Shown here: positions 52,630-60,180 of the stretch, piece by piece
How positions within the stretch are numbered: the stretch's first letter is position 1
Layout of the letters: every line of letters starts with the position of its first letter
From: Butyricicoccus_A sp963620595
Lineage (GTDB): Bacteria > Bacillota > Clostridia > Oscillospirales > Butyricicoccaceae
NCBI GenBank assembly: GCA_963620595.1
Contig: CAVFAY010000005.1
Span: 60,028 to 124,027, forward strand
DNA length: 64,000 nt
Direction of reading: 5' to 3'
Translations under genes and position numbers: made by a program
Notes under the pieces: generated by a model
Seen by the model: the letters and a program-made list of their open reading frames with translations, nothing else
What the model was told of the DNA's origin: nothing
Database searches by the model: none

Positions 52630-52692
52630 ATCACAGTCCAATGCAGATGACACCTACCGATACCGAACATCAAATTCAAGGTGGTTATCCGC

Positions 52693-53295
52693 ATGACTGA
52701 AAGCATGAAATATTACGAATCCATCCGCCGCAAATACCCTGAGACGGTCTCGAAGGATCAGTTCTACCAGATCGCCCATATCAGCAAAGCGACCGCTCTG
52801 CACCTTCTTCAAAACGGTTTAGTCCCGTGCAAAGATACGGGCAAGAAAACTCGCCGGTACACAATCCACACCGACGATATAATCTTCTATATGATTGACC
52901 GGGAGCTTCACCCGGAAGTCTATCGCGCACCGGATCGCTGGTATCAGGAGCGGTCGGGTCATTACAATTCGCGTGTCACCTACCGGAATGAGCTGACGAG
53001 GCTGTCCGAAGAGGAACGAGCCAGTTTCCGAAAATACATGGAAGACGAGTTTTGCCAGTACGGCGATCTGCTGACCGTCGTTGAAGTGGCTGAGGCAATC
53101 GGCTATTGCGATACTTCTCTTCATCGCTGGTGCAACGCCAAAAAGCTCAAATCGTTCAATATCTCCGGGAAGTTTCTCATACCAAAGATCAGCCTCGTAG
53201 ATTTTCTCGTTTCTCAGTACAGCTTCGACATTACACGAAAAACTTGGAAGCATACGCTGCTCATCAAAAACTTCCTTGATCAACTTTCAAATTGA
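52693..53295 (+). CDS. Excisionase-like protein with two helix-turn-helix segments
   Basis: 200 residues from ATG 52693, with AAGGTGG 8 nt upstream. A first HTH-like part (VSKDQFYQIAHISKATALHLLQNGLVPCKDTGKKTRRYTIHTDDIIFYM) and a second, MerR/excisionase-type part (LTVVEVAEAIGYCDTSLHRWCNAKKLKSFNISGKFLIPKISLVDFL) are visible. It is the first gene inside the ICE end, next to the repeat array, so an excision or regulatory role is plausible. No recombinase motif is present. Confidence 0.75.
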   Translation: MTESMKYYESIRRKYPETVSKDQFYQIAHISKATALHLLQNGLVPCKDTGKKTRRYTIHTDDIIFYMIDRELHPEVYRAPDRWYQERSGHYNSRVTYRNELTRLSEEERASFRKYMEDEFCQYGDLLTVVEVAEAIGYCDTSLHRWCNAKKLKSFNISGKFLIPKISLVDFLVSQYSFDITRKTWKHTLLIKNFLDQLSN

Positions 53296-53358
53296 TGTCA
53301 TGCAGCGTTCAGAGTTGCTTGATATAATTGATCTATTACCGATGAAGGAGGTGACAAT

Positions 53359-53574
53359 ATGGAAAACAGGCAGGAACTACTTGATAGCTTAGTGGACATC
53401 CGGGATGTCAAAATTGACCGAAGCCTTCCCGTTGAGGAACGGATGCAGTCTTATGTTGAACAGATCAAGAACCCGTATATGTTCAAGTATGGCACTACCA
53501 TTGTCCGCGTAAGCTATGCGAATACCACGCAGACGATCGACGATAACTTTCTTAATCTGCTGATGAGTCTGTGA
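53359..53574 (+). CDS. Small conserved ICE protein
   Basis: 71 residues starting at an ATG with a GGAGG site (MENRQELLDSLVDIRDVKID). Proteins of this shape, with PVEERMQSYVEQIKNPYMFKYG and a final VSYANTTQTIDDNF, are common cargo in Firmicute ICEs (I believe the DUF6870 group, not certain). Predicted soluble alpha/beta. Function is unknown. The structured RNA at 53681 lies 107 nt downstream. Confidence 0.7.
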   Translation: MENRQELLDSLVDIRDVKIDRSLPVEERMQSYVEQIKNPYMFKYGTTIVRVSYANTTQTIDDNFLNLLMSL

Positions 53575-53680
53575 TTGGTGTGATTGGTCAGATACCGGAA
53601 AAGAGCTGGTGTTTTCGCTGATTTTGTCCAACAGTGAACCTTCACAGTCCTGCGAGTTTCCTGCAAAACTATATAAGCAC

Positions 53681-53732
53681 AGCCCCGTTATTGCACTGCG
53701 CATAGCAGAACAATGACGGGGCTTATTTTTTT
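53681..53732 (+). ncRNA. Structured RNA element, copy 1, ending as a terminator
   Basis: Stem AGCCCCGTTATTG (53681-53693) / CAATGACGGGGCT (53711-53723) encloses CACTGCGCATAGCAGAA and is followed by a T-rich tail. The CACTGCGCA and AGCAGAA loop segments and the stem base recur at 57202 with compensatory changes. It may be only a terminator, but conserved loop bases are not needed for that. Confidence 0.6.
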
Positions 53733-53753
53733 GCCAAATTGGAGGTCAAAGCA

Positions 53754-53975
53754 ATGAACACAAAAGATTCCGCCAAGGCATTTGACGCCTTGATGCAGGA
53801 AACGCCCTATTCGCATTTCGATAGCGGTTGCGATGGCATTTGTCCGGAGTGCCGCACTTGCCGTTATCATCGCCCATTCTGGCGGCACCAGACGTGCGTG
53901 TTTGAATACTGCCCATACTCCCCAATCTCTCTTCCCACCCGTCGGGATCGTCAGCCTTCGGAAAAGGAGCGGTGA
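53754..53975 (+). CDS. Small cysteine-rich ICE protein
   Basis: 73 residues from ATG 53754 with TTGGAGG upstream. It holds a Cys cluster CDGICPECRTCRYHRPFWRHQTCVFEYCPY, which looks like a zinc- or iron-binding knuckle, and a Pro/Arg-rich tail. The next gene starts one base after its stop, so the two are likely translated together. No family named. Confidence 0.65.
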   Translation: MNTKDSAKAFDALMQETPYSHFDSGCDGICPECRTCRYHRPFWRHQTCVFEYCPYSPISLPTRRDRQPSEKER

Positions 53976-53976
53976 T

Positions 53977-54804
53977 ATGGGTGTCTTTCGCGTCAACAAA
54001 AACAGGAACTACACCGTCATGTCGAATGTCCATCTCCGTGATAAGGCTCTTCCCTTAAAAGCAAAAGGGTTACTCTCTTTGATGCTGAGTCTTCCGGAAG
54101 ATTGGGACTACTCCATGCGAGGTTTGGCAAAACTCAGCGCCGACGGGCTGGACTCCACGAGAGCAGCAGTCAAAGCTCTTGAGCGAAGCGGTTATGTTGT
54201 CCGCCGTCAGCTCTATGACTCCCGTGGGCGTTTTTCCAACAACGAGTACACAGTATTTGAGCTTCCGCAGCCCAGCTCTCCGTCATCGGACTTACCGTTG
54301 ACGGGAAAGCCGTCAACGGAGAAACCGCCATCGGATGCCCCGTTATCGGGAAAGCCGTCCCAAATAAATACTGAACAAGTAATCACTCAAGAAAGAAATA
54401 CTGACCTGAACAACTATCAATCTATCAATCTTGATGGGATGGACAGGATGGATGAGCGAGAGCGATACAGAGAAATTATCGAAGAGAACATCGAATATGA
54501 GATCATGAAAGACCGCCCTGACGGAGACCGGCTCAGTGAAATTGTCGAGATCATGCTGGATGCCGTTTGCTCAACTGCGCCGACCATCCGCATCAATGGC
54601 GAGGATATGCCGCAGCAAGTGGTCAAGTCCCGCTTTCTCAAGCTGGACAGCAGCCACATCGAGTATGTTTTCCACGCAATGAAGGAATGCCCGTCCAATA
54701 TTCGGAACATCAGGGCATATCTCCTGACAACGCTCTATAACGCTCCGGCAACGATGGACAATTTCTACTCCGCAAAAGTCAATCATGATTTCAACGGCTG
54801 GTAA
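53977..54804 (+). CDS. RepA-like replication initiator of the ICE
   Basis: 275 residues from ATG 53977 with AAAAGGAG upstream. The N-terminal winged-helix domain is typical of plasmid and ICE initiators: NKNRNYTVMSNVHLRDKALPLKAKGLLSLMLSLPEDWDYSMRGLAKLSADGLDSTRAAVKALERSGYVVRRQ. A Ser/Pro-rich linker follows, then a helical C-terminal domain (IRNIRAYLLTTLYNAP). In such elements this protein supports replication of the excised circle. Helicase or primase activity is not apparent in the sequence. Confidence 0.82.
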   Translation: MGVFRVNKNRNYTVMSNVHLRDKALPLKAKGLLSLMLSLPEDWDYSMRGLAKLSADGLDSTRAAVKALERSGYVVRRQLYDSRGRFSNNEYTVFELPQPSSPSSDLPLTGKPSTEKPPSDAPLSGKPSQINTEQVITQERNTDLNNYQSINLDGMDRMDERERYREIIEENIEYEIMKDRPDGDRLSEIVEIMLDAVCSTAPTIRINGEDMPQQVVKSRFLKLDSSHIEYVFHAMKECPSNIRNIRAYLLTTLYNAPATMDNFYSAKVNHDFNGW

Positions 54805-54836
54805 ACCGCAAGCGAAATGCTGGCGGTTATTTTTAT
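54804..54836 (+). terminator. Possible terminator after repA
   Basis: AACCGC / GCGGTT arms with a 14-nt loop, followed by ATTTTT. Confidence 0.5.
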
Positions 54837-54856
54837 GCCTGAAAGGAGGGCTTTAC

Positions 54857-54895
54857 ATGGTCATATTCATTCATCTGCCGGGTGTGCCGCCTTAG
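54857..54895 (+). CDS. 12-residue leader peptide ending PGVPP, upstream of pcfB
   Basis: ATG 54857 follows AAAGGAGGG with 6-7 nt spacing and reads MVIFIHLPGVPP, then TAG. A GCCT/AGGC hairpin spans the stop codon. The gene has excellent translation signals but no room for a domain, which suggests a leader that couples ribosome position to expression of the pcfB-virD4 transfer operon 50 nt downstream. Consecutive prolines before a stop are prone to ribosome pausing. Conservation must be checked. Confidence 0.5.
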   Translation: MVIFIHLPGVPP

Positions 54896-54944
54896 CTGAG
54901 GCAGCATCTCCACAATCATTTCAAGGAAAGGAGGTATCACTGCA

Positions 54945-55436
54945 ATGCAGGATGAAGTCAACACCAAAGTTGTTGCAATCATGATCAAGGGCGGCAAAAT
55001 CTCCGCCGAGGTGCTGAAAAAGGCTCTGGACAAGTTTGTTCAGGAGATCGAGAAGGCACAGAAGCAGATGCAGCAGCCCAAAACCTATCGCGGCAAGCAG
55101 TCCATCAAGCATCTGATGAGCCAGAATGCCGCCATTTCCAACATCGAAGTGACGGACGGCAACATCAAATCCTTTGAGCGGACTGCCAGCAAATACGGTC
55201 TGGACTTTGCACTCAAGAAGGACGTTTCCGTTGAGCCGCCCAGCTATCTTGTCTTCTTCAAGGGACGAGACGTTGATGTCATGACCGCCGCCTTCAAGGA
55301 GTTCTCTGCAAAGACGGTCAAGCAGAAGGAACAGCCGTCCATCCGGCACAAGCTGGATCAGGAGAAAGCCCAGAGCAAAGTGCAGCACAAAGAGAAAGTC
55401 AAGGTCAAGACCAAGGATCGGGGTGTAGAGTTGTGA
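54945..55436 (+). CDS. pcfB: PcfB family conjugation protein
   Basis: 163 residues from ATG 54945 with AAAGGAGG upstream. It is a PcfB/DUF3801 protein: KVVAIMIKGGKISAEVLKKALDKFVQ, HLMSQNAAISNIEV, and a Lys/Gln-rich C-terminal tail (KLDQEKAQSKVQHKEKVKVKTKDRG). In pCF10 PcfB is a relaxosome-associated adapter for the coupling protein. Its stop overlaps the virD4-like GTG start by 4 nt. Confidence 0.88.
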   Translation: MQDEVNTKVVAIMIKGGKISAEVLKKALDKFVQEIEKAQKQMQQPKTYRGKQSIKHLMSQNAAISNIEVTDGNIKSFERTASKYGLDFALKKDVSVEPPSYLVFFKGRDVDVMTAAFKEFSAKTVKQKEQPSIRHKLDQEKAQSKVQHKEKVKVKTKDRGVEL

Positions 55437-57202
55437 ACAAACCCGATGTAAAGAAACTCATTCTTCTGAACCTTCCGTATGTCTTTGCCTTCTACTTTGC
55501 GGATAAGATCGCCGCCGTATTCCGTCTCGCACCCGGCACGGAGTTCATCGACAAGCTGACAAACGGTTTTGCCGTGTTCGGCAGTGCCTTTGCAAATCCG
55601 CTCCCCAGCTTTCATCCCGTTGATCTGCTCATCGGTCTGATTGCCGGTGCGCTGCTCAAGCTGGCGGTCTACGTCAAGGGCAAGAACCGCAAGAAGTTCC
55701 GGCAAGGCGAAGAATACGGCTCTGCCCGATGGGGCAAGCCGGAGGACATCAAGCCGTACATGGACCCAGAGTTCTCCAACAACGTCATTCTGACGCAGAC
55801 GGAGTTTCTGACCATGAACAGCCGTCCCAAGCAGCCGAAATATGCCAGAAACAAAAACATCCTTGTCATCGGCGGTTCCGGCTCAGGCAAGACGCGCTTT
55901 TTCGTGAAGCCAAACCTGATGCAGATGCATAGCTCTTATGTGGTCACTGATCCGAAAGGAACTGTGCTGGTAGAATGCGGCAAGATGCTTGAAAAGGGAG
56001 GCTACGTTATCAAGTCGCTGAACACCATCAACTTCCGGAAATCCATGCACTACAACCCTTTTAGCTACATCCGTAGTGAGAAAGACATTCTCAAGCTGGT
56101 CAATACGATCATCGCCAACACGAAGGGAGATGGCGATAAGTCCGGCGAAGATTTTTGGGTCAAGGCGGAAAAGCTCTACTACACAGCCCTCATCGGCTAC
56201 ATCTGGTACGAGGCACCGGAACAGGAGAAAAACTTTACCACGCTCCTTGAGATGATCAATGCTTCGGAAGCCAGAGAGGACGATGAGACCTTCAAGAATC
56301 CCGTGGATGTCATGTTCGACGAGCTGGAAGCCCGTGAACCCGACCACTTTGCGGTCAAGCAGTACCGCAAATATAAGCTGGCGGCAGGAAAAACCGCTAA
56401 GTCGATCCTGATTTCCTGCGGTGCAAGGCTTGCGCCCTTCGATATCGCACAGCTGCGGGAGCTGATGAGCTACGATGAGATGGAGCTGGACACAATCGGA
56501 GACCGGAAGACGGCGCTGTTCGTCATCATTTCTGACACCGATGACACCTTCAATTTCGTCGTGGCGATCATGTATTCCCAGCTCTTCAACCTTCTCTGCG
56601 ACAAGGCAGATGACGTTTACAACGGACGGCTTCCCGTTCATGTACGCTGTCTGCTCGATGAGTTTGCGAACATCGGTCAAATCCCGAAGTTTGATAAGCT
56701 CATCGCAACCATCCGAAGCCGGGAAATCTCGGCGTCAATCATTTTGCAGTCCCAGTCTCAGCTCAAGACCATCTACAAGGATGCGGCTGACACCATCACA
56801 GGCAACTGTGACTGCACCCTTTTCCTCGGCGGTAAGGAAAAATCGACCCTCAAGGAAATCAGCGAGGTGCTGGGCAAGGAAACAATCGACCTTTACAACA
56901 CCTCAGAAACCCGTTCCAACAACAACTCCTACGGCTTGAATTATCAGAAGACCGGCAAAGAGCTGATGTCTCAGGACGAGATCGCCGTCATGGACGGAGC
57001 CAAGTGTATTTTGCAGCTTCGAGGCGTGAGACCTTTTCTCAGTAACAAATACGACATTACGAAGCATCCCAAATACCGGCAGCTCTCCGACTATGATAAG
57101 CGGAACGCTTTTGACATCGAGAAGTACCGGCAGCACAAGCTGGTGGTCAAGCCCAATGACACATTCGACCTCTATGACATGGGCGAGGTCGAAGCGGATT
57201 AA
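55433..57202 (+). CDS. VirD4-like type IV coupling protein (TraG/TraD family)
   Basis: 589 residues starting at GTG 55433. There are two N-terminal membrane segments (LPYVFAFYFADKIAAVF; PVDLLIGLIAGALLKLAVYV), then the GSARWG motif, Walker A GGSGSGKTRFFVKPNL near 146, and Walker B LLDEFANIG. Later TraG-specific stretches are SRSEISAS-like IRSREISASIILQSQSQL and DCTLFLGGKEKSTLKEISEVLG. It recruits the relaxase-DNA complex to the secretion channel. A structured RNA element begins right at its stop codon. Confidence 0.93.
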   Translation: MNKPDVKKLILLNLPYVFAFYFADKIAAVFRLAPGTEFIDKLTNGFAVFGSAFANPLPSFHPVDLLIGLIAGALLKLAVYVKGKNRKKFRQGEEYGSARWGKPEDIKPYMDPEFSNNVILTQTEFLTMNSRPKQPKYARNKNILVIGGSGSGKTRFFVKPNLMQMHSSYVVTDPKGTVLVECGKMLEKGGYVIKSLNTINFRKSMHYNPFSYIRSEKDILKLVNTIIANTKGDGDKSGEDFWVKAEKLYYTALIGYIWYEAPEQEKNFTTLLEMINASEAREDDETFKNPVDVMFDELEAREPDHFAVKQYRKYKLAAGKTAKSILISCGARLAPFDIAQLRELMSYDEMELDTIGDRKTALFVIISDTDDTFNFVVAIMYSQLFNLLCDKADDVYNGRLPVHVRCLLDEFANIGQIPKFDKLIATIRSREISASIILQSQSQLKTIYKDAADTITGNCDCTLFLGGKEKSTLKEISEVLGKETIDLYNTSETRSNNNSYGLNYQKTGKELMSQDEIAVMDGAKCILQLRGVRPFLSNKYDITKHPKYRQLSDYDKRNAFDIEKYRQHKLVVKPNDTFDLYDMGEVEAD

Positions 57203-57280
57203 AGCCCCGTCGCTGCACTGCGCAGTGGGTAAAGCCTTATGGCTCATCCCAAAGCAGAACAGCGACGGGGCTTCTTTTTT
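57202..57280 (+). ncRNA. Structured RNA element, copy 2, branched
   Basis: Stem AAGCCCCGTCGCTG (57202-57215) / CAGCGACGGGGCTT (57260-57273) with a following T7. Inside are CACTG-CG-CAGTG and a second hairpin with GGG/CCC and AGCC/GGCT helices, then AAGCAGAA. Compared with copy 1, three stem pairs change together (T-G to C-G, A-T to G-C, T-A to C-G) while CACTGCGCA and AGCAGAA stay the same. It lies between virD4 and the Maff2 genes. Confidence 0.65.
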
Positions 57281-57337
57281 TATGCCCATTTTCAAAAATA
57301 CACACTCAATTTTCATCAATTCAAGGAGGAAAAATCT

Positions 57338-57553
57338 ATGGCATTCATTTCTCAGGCGGTTACGGTTCTTCAGACGCTCGTTATTGCGCTCGGCGCGGGT
57401 CTCGCGGTGTGGGGTGTTGTCAACCTCATGGAAGGCTATGGCAACGACAATCCCGGCGCTAAATCTCAGGGCATCAAGCAGCTCATGGCTGGCGGTGGCG
57501 TGGTGCTGATCGGCACGACCCTCATCCCTCTGCTCTCCGGTCTGTTCGGTTGA
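57338..57553 (+). CDS. Maff2 family small membrane protein, copy 1
   Basis: 71 residues from ATG 57338 with AAGGAGG upstream; the frame extends upstream through the RNA element but has no start site there. Two membrane helices (VLQTLVIALGAGLAVWGVVNLMEGYG; GIKQLMAGGGVVLIGTTLIPLLSGLFG) match the Maff2 family, which is restricted to conjugative elements and probably equals the VirB2/VirB3-like small channel subunit. The second copy follows 94 nt downstream. Confidence 0.85.
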   Translation: MAFISQAVTVLQTLVIALGAGLAVWGVVNLMEGYGNDNPGAKSQGIKQLMAGGGVVLIGTTLIPLLSGLFG

Positions 57554-57581
57554 TCCGGAAGACACACAGGAAGTAACCATC

Positions 57582-57609
57582 AGGGCGAGTGCTGAAACGG
57601 CACTCGCCC
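57582..57609 (+). other. Hairpin between the two Maff2 genes
   Basis: Perfect 10-bp stem GGGCGAGTGC / GCACTCGCCC with a 7-nt loop and no T-tract. It may set relative mRNA stability of the two copies. Confidence 0.6.
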
Positions 57610-57647
57610 TCCCATTTCAACAACATTTTTAAGGAGGAAATTCAAGT

Positions 57648-57863
57648 ATGGCATTTATTACTCAGGCAGTTACGGTTCTTCAGACGCTCGTTATCGCGCT
57701 CGGCGCGGGTCTCGCGGTGTGGGGTGTTGTCAACCTCATGGAAGGCTATGGCAACGACAATCCCGGCGCTAAATCTCAGGGCATCAAGCAGCTCATGGCT
57801 GGCGGCGGTGTGGTGCTGATCGGCACGACCCTCATCCCCCTGCTCTCCGGTTTGTTCGGCTAA
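57648..57863 (+). CDS. Maff2 family small membrane protein, copy 2
   Basis: 71 residues. It differs from copy 1 by one residue (T for S at position 5), and the nucleotide differences, about ten in 216, are nearly all synonymous. The middle 140 bases are identical. AAGGAGG precedes the start. Both copies are intact, so two doses of the same subunit or a recombination-maintained pair is likely. Confidence 0.85.
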   Translation: MAFITQAVTVLQTLVIALGAGLAVWGVVNLMEGYGNDNPGAKSQGIKQLMAGGGVVLIGTTLIPLLSGLFG

Positions 57864-57902
57864 TTCACGGCAAGCCCAGCTTAACCGAAAGGTGGTGAAA
57901 TA

Positions 57903-58772
57903 TTGGGCAGCATTTTAGAAAAGATCGAACAGGCTATCAAAGACCTGCTGATCGGGTGGATCGAGAGCAACCTGACCAATATGTTCACCGATGTCAATGA
58001 GAAGGTCGGCACGATTGCCGCCGAGGTCGGACAAACCCCGTCCGGCTGGAACGGCAGCATCTACCAGATGATCCGGGGACTATCCGAAAACGTGATAGTC
58101 CCCATCGCTGGTATCATCATCACCTTCGTTCTGTGTTACGAGCTGATTTCCATGATCACCGAGAAAAACAACCTTCATGACATGGACACTTGGATGTTCT
58201 TCAAGTGGTTTTTCAAGGCGGCTGTGGCGATCTACCTCGTGACGCATACATTTGACATCGTGATGGCAGTATTCGACATCGGGCAGAACGTGGTTTCCGG
58301 TGCAGCCGGTGTTATTCACGGCAGTACCAGCATCGACATCGACGCGACGATTGCGCAGATGCGAACCGGTATGGAGGCAATGGAGGTCGGTGAACTGCTC
58401 GGACTGTCGATTGAAACGCTTCTGATCAGCTTGTGTCTCAAAATCATGTCGATCCTCATTACGGTCATCCTCTACGGACGCATGATTGAGATTTACTGCA
58501 CCGTGAGCGTAGCACCTATCCCCGTTGCGACAATGAGCAACCGCGAATGGGGCAGCATCGGCACGAATTACCTCAAAGGTCTGTTCGCTCTGGCATTTCA
58601 GGGATTTCTCATCATGGTTTGCGTCGGCATCTATGCGGTGCTGATCAACGGCATGATTATCGCAGACAACATTCACTCGGCTCTGTTCTCTGTGGCAGCG
58701 TACACAGTAATTCTGTGTTTCTCGCTGTTCAAGACCGGAAGCCTTGCAAAATCCATTTTCCATGCGCACTAA
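57903..58772 (+). CDS. VirB6/TrbL-like conjugation channel protein
   Basis: 289 residues from TTG 57903 with AAAGGTGG upstream. An amphipathic N-terminus is followed by about six membrane segments (NVIVPIAGIIITFVLCYELI, FFKAAVAIYLVTHTFDIVMAVF, LISLCLKIMSILITVILY, LFALAFQGFLIMVCVGIYAVLI, LFSVAAYTVILCFSLF) and the family-like VSVAPIPVATMSNREWGSIGTNYLKG between them. It resembles the VirB6-like proteins found between Maff2 and VirB4 in Tn1549-type ICEs, and is the likely inner-membrane pore. Confidence 0.82.
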   Translation: MGSILEKIEQAIKDLLIGWIESNLTNMFTDVNEKVGTIAAEVGQTPSGWNGSIYQMIRGLSENVIVPIAGIIITFVLCYELISMITEKNNLHDMDTWMFFKWFFKAAVAIYLVTHTFDIVMAVFDIGQNVVSGAAGVIHGSTSIDIDATIAQMRTGMEAMEVGELLGLSIETLLISLCLKIMSILITVILYGRMIEIYCTVSVAPIPVATMSNREWGSIGTNYLKGLFALAFQGFLIMVCVGIYAVLINGMIIADNIHSALFSVAAYTVILCFSLFKTGSLAKSIFHAH

Positions 58773-58785
58773 GGAGGTCGGCAGC

Positions 58786-59355
58786 ATGAAGAAGTACAGC
58801 ATCATCTACGCCGATCCCCCTTGGGCGTATCGGACATATTCAAAGAAAGGACAGGGACGGTCAGCAGAAAGCCACTATCCGACGATGTGCATTGAAGACA
58901 TCAAGGCGCTTCCGGTTGGTGAGCTGGCAGCGAAGGACTGCGCTCTGTTTCTCTGGATCACGTTCCCGTGCCTCTGTGAAGCACTTGAAGTGCTGACGGC
59001 ATGGGGATTTTCTTATAAAACCGTGGCGTTTGTGTGGGTCAAGCAAAACCGCAAGAACGACGATCTCTTCACCGGCATGGGCTACTGGACAAGAGCGAAC
59101 GCTGAAATCTGCATCCTTGCCACAAAGGGACATCCGAAACGTGTTGACGCCGGTGTGCGTCAGGTCATCCTCAGTCACATCGAAGAGCATTCCAAGAAGC
59201 CGGATGAAGCGCGGGAACGCATTGTCCGGCTCATGGGAGACCTTCCTCGCGTGGAGCTTTTTGCCCGTCAATCTCCCGAAGGCTGGGACGTTTGGGGCAA
59301 TGAGGTCGAATGCACGGCTCATCTTCCGATGGAGGAAACACCATGCTGCGGCTAA
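58786..59355 (+). CDS. MT-A70 family adenine methyltransferase
   Basis: 189 residues from ATG 58786 with AAGGAGG upstream. Catalytic motif ADPPWAYRTY with DPPW, the family's LFLWITFPCLCEALEVLTAWGFSYKTVAFVWVK, and RANAEICILATKGHPKRV. The closing stretch VELFARQSPEGWDVWGNEV is usual for phage and ICE members. It should N6-methylate adenine in DNA (or possibly RNA). Its location between conjugation-channel genes suggests modification of the element's own DNA for defence evasion during transfer. The stop overlaps the next gene. Confidence 0.9.
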   Translation: MKKYSIIYADPPWAYRTYSKKGQGRSAESHYPTMCIEDIKALPVGELAAKDCALFLWITFPCLCEALEVLTAWGFSYKTVAFVWVKQNRKNDDLFTGMGYWTRANAEICILATKGHPKRVDAGVRQVILSHIEEHSKKPDEARERIVRLMGDLPRVELFARQSPEGWDVWGNEVECTAHLPMEETPCCG

Positions 59356-59831
59356 AGCCTATCTCTCTTCGAGACGCCAACGAGTACGTCCGGCAGCATC
59401 ACCGGCATCACAAGCCGGTTGCCGGTCACAAGTTTTCCATCGGCTGTGAAGCAGACGGCGCTTTGGTCGGCGTGATCATCGCCGGGCGTCCCGTCAGTCG
59501 GTATCTGGATGACGGCTTCACATTGGAGGTCACAAGGCTATGCACCAACGGGGCAAAGAACGCTTGCAGCTTTCTCTACGGCGCGGCGGCAAGAGCTGCT
59601 GCGGCTATGGGCTACACGCGCATCATCACCTACACGCTGGAAAGCGAAAACGGTGCAAGCCTCCGGGCTTCCGGTTGGGTCTGTCAAGGCAAAGCGGGTG
59701 GGCTTCGCTGGACAGGCAAGCGTCAGCCGAAGGAAGATCAATATCCCGCACAAATGAAGCTGCGCTATGAAAAGCAGCTCGGAAAGGAGGCTTTAAGAAA
59801 TGGCATTTGTTCCGGTCCCGAAGGATCTTAA
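59343..59831 (+). CDS. XF1762-like ICE protein
   Basis: 162 residues from ATG 59343 with GGAGGAAACACC upstream. Sequence blocks LKPISLRDANEYVRQHHRHHKPVAGHKFSIGCEADGALVGVIIAGRPVSRYLDDGFTLEVTRLCTNG and NACSFLYGAAARAAAAMGYTRIITYTL resemble a GNAT-like fold and the XF1762 family that often follows MT-A70 in mobile elements. The role is unknown. It overlaps the MT-A70 gene by 13 nt and PrgI by 32 nt. Confidence 0.8.
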   Translation: MLRLKPISLRDANEYVRQHHRHHKPVAGHKFSIGCEADGALVGVIIAGRPVSRYLDDGFTLEVTRLCTNGAKNACSFLYGAAARAAAAMGYTRIITYTLESENGASLRASGWVCQGKAGGLRWTGKRQPKEDQYPAQMKLRYEKQLGKEALRNGICSGPEGS

Positions 59832-60180
59832 CCGCGTCAAAACGAAGGTCATGTTCAACCTGACCAAGCGGCAGCTTATTTGTTTTTCCATCGCTGCGGC
59901 AGTCGGCGTTCCGATCTTCTTTCTGACGAAAGCCCACCTCGGCTTATCTACGGCGGCAATGCTGATGGTGGTGATCATGCTCCCGTTCATCTTCTTCGCC
60001 CTCTACGAAAAAGACGGGCAGCCCGCCGAGAAGTATCTGTACCACATCGTACAGTCCATGTTTATCCGCGACAAGGTGCGTCCCTATCGCACAAACAATC
60101 TCTACGCTGAGATTCAGCAGAAAATCAAAGAACAGGAGGAATTGCAGATTGAACAACAGCACAGCAAAGGCAAAGGCTAA
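59800..60180 (+). CDS. PrgI family conjugation protein (VirB3-like)
   Basis: 126 residues from ATG 59800 with GGAAAGGAGG upstream. It has two membrane helices (LICFSIAAAVGVPIFFL; LSTAAMLMVVIMLPFIFFAL) after the typical MAFVPVPKDLNRVKTKVMFNLTKRQ start, followed by a charged tail. PrgI is the VirB3-like partner of the VirB4 ATPase in Gram-positive conjugation. The VirB4 start lies 32 nt before its stop. Confidence 0.88.
   Translation: MAFVPVPKDLNRVKTKVMFNLTKRQLICFSIAAAVGVPIFFLTKAHLGLSTAAMLMVVIMLPFIFFALYEKDGQPAEKYLYHIVQSMFIRDKVRPYRTNNLYAEIQQKIKEQEELQIEQQHSKGKG

Larger units (their letters stand above)
57338..57863 (+). repeat. Tandem duplication of the Maff2 gene
   Basis: The units 57338-57553 and 57648-57863 are near-identical direct repeats including the ribosome site, whereas the spacer and flanks differ. 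This is either a recent duplication or gene conversion. Confidence 0.9.

Noticed and set aside
52430..52690. Minus-strand frame spanning the ICE end as a truncated integrase
   Set aside because: The translated sequence is Ser/Pro/Phe-rich because of the repeated TTCTCCCC units, has no recombinase motifs and crosses the tRNA fragment.
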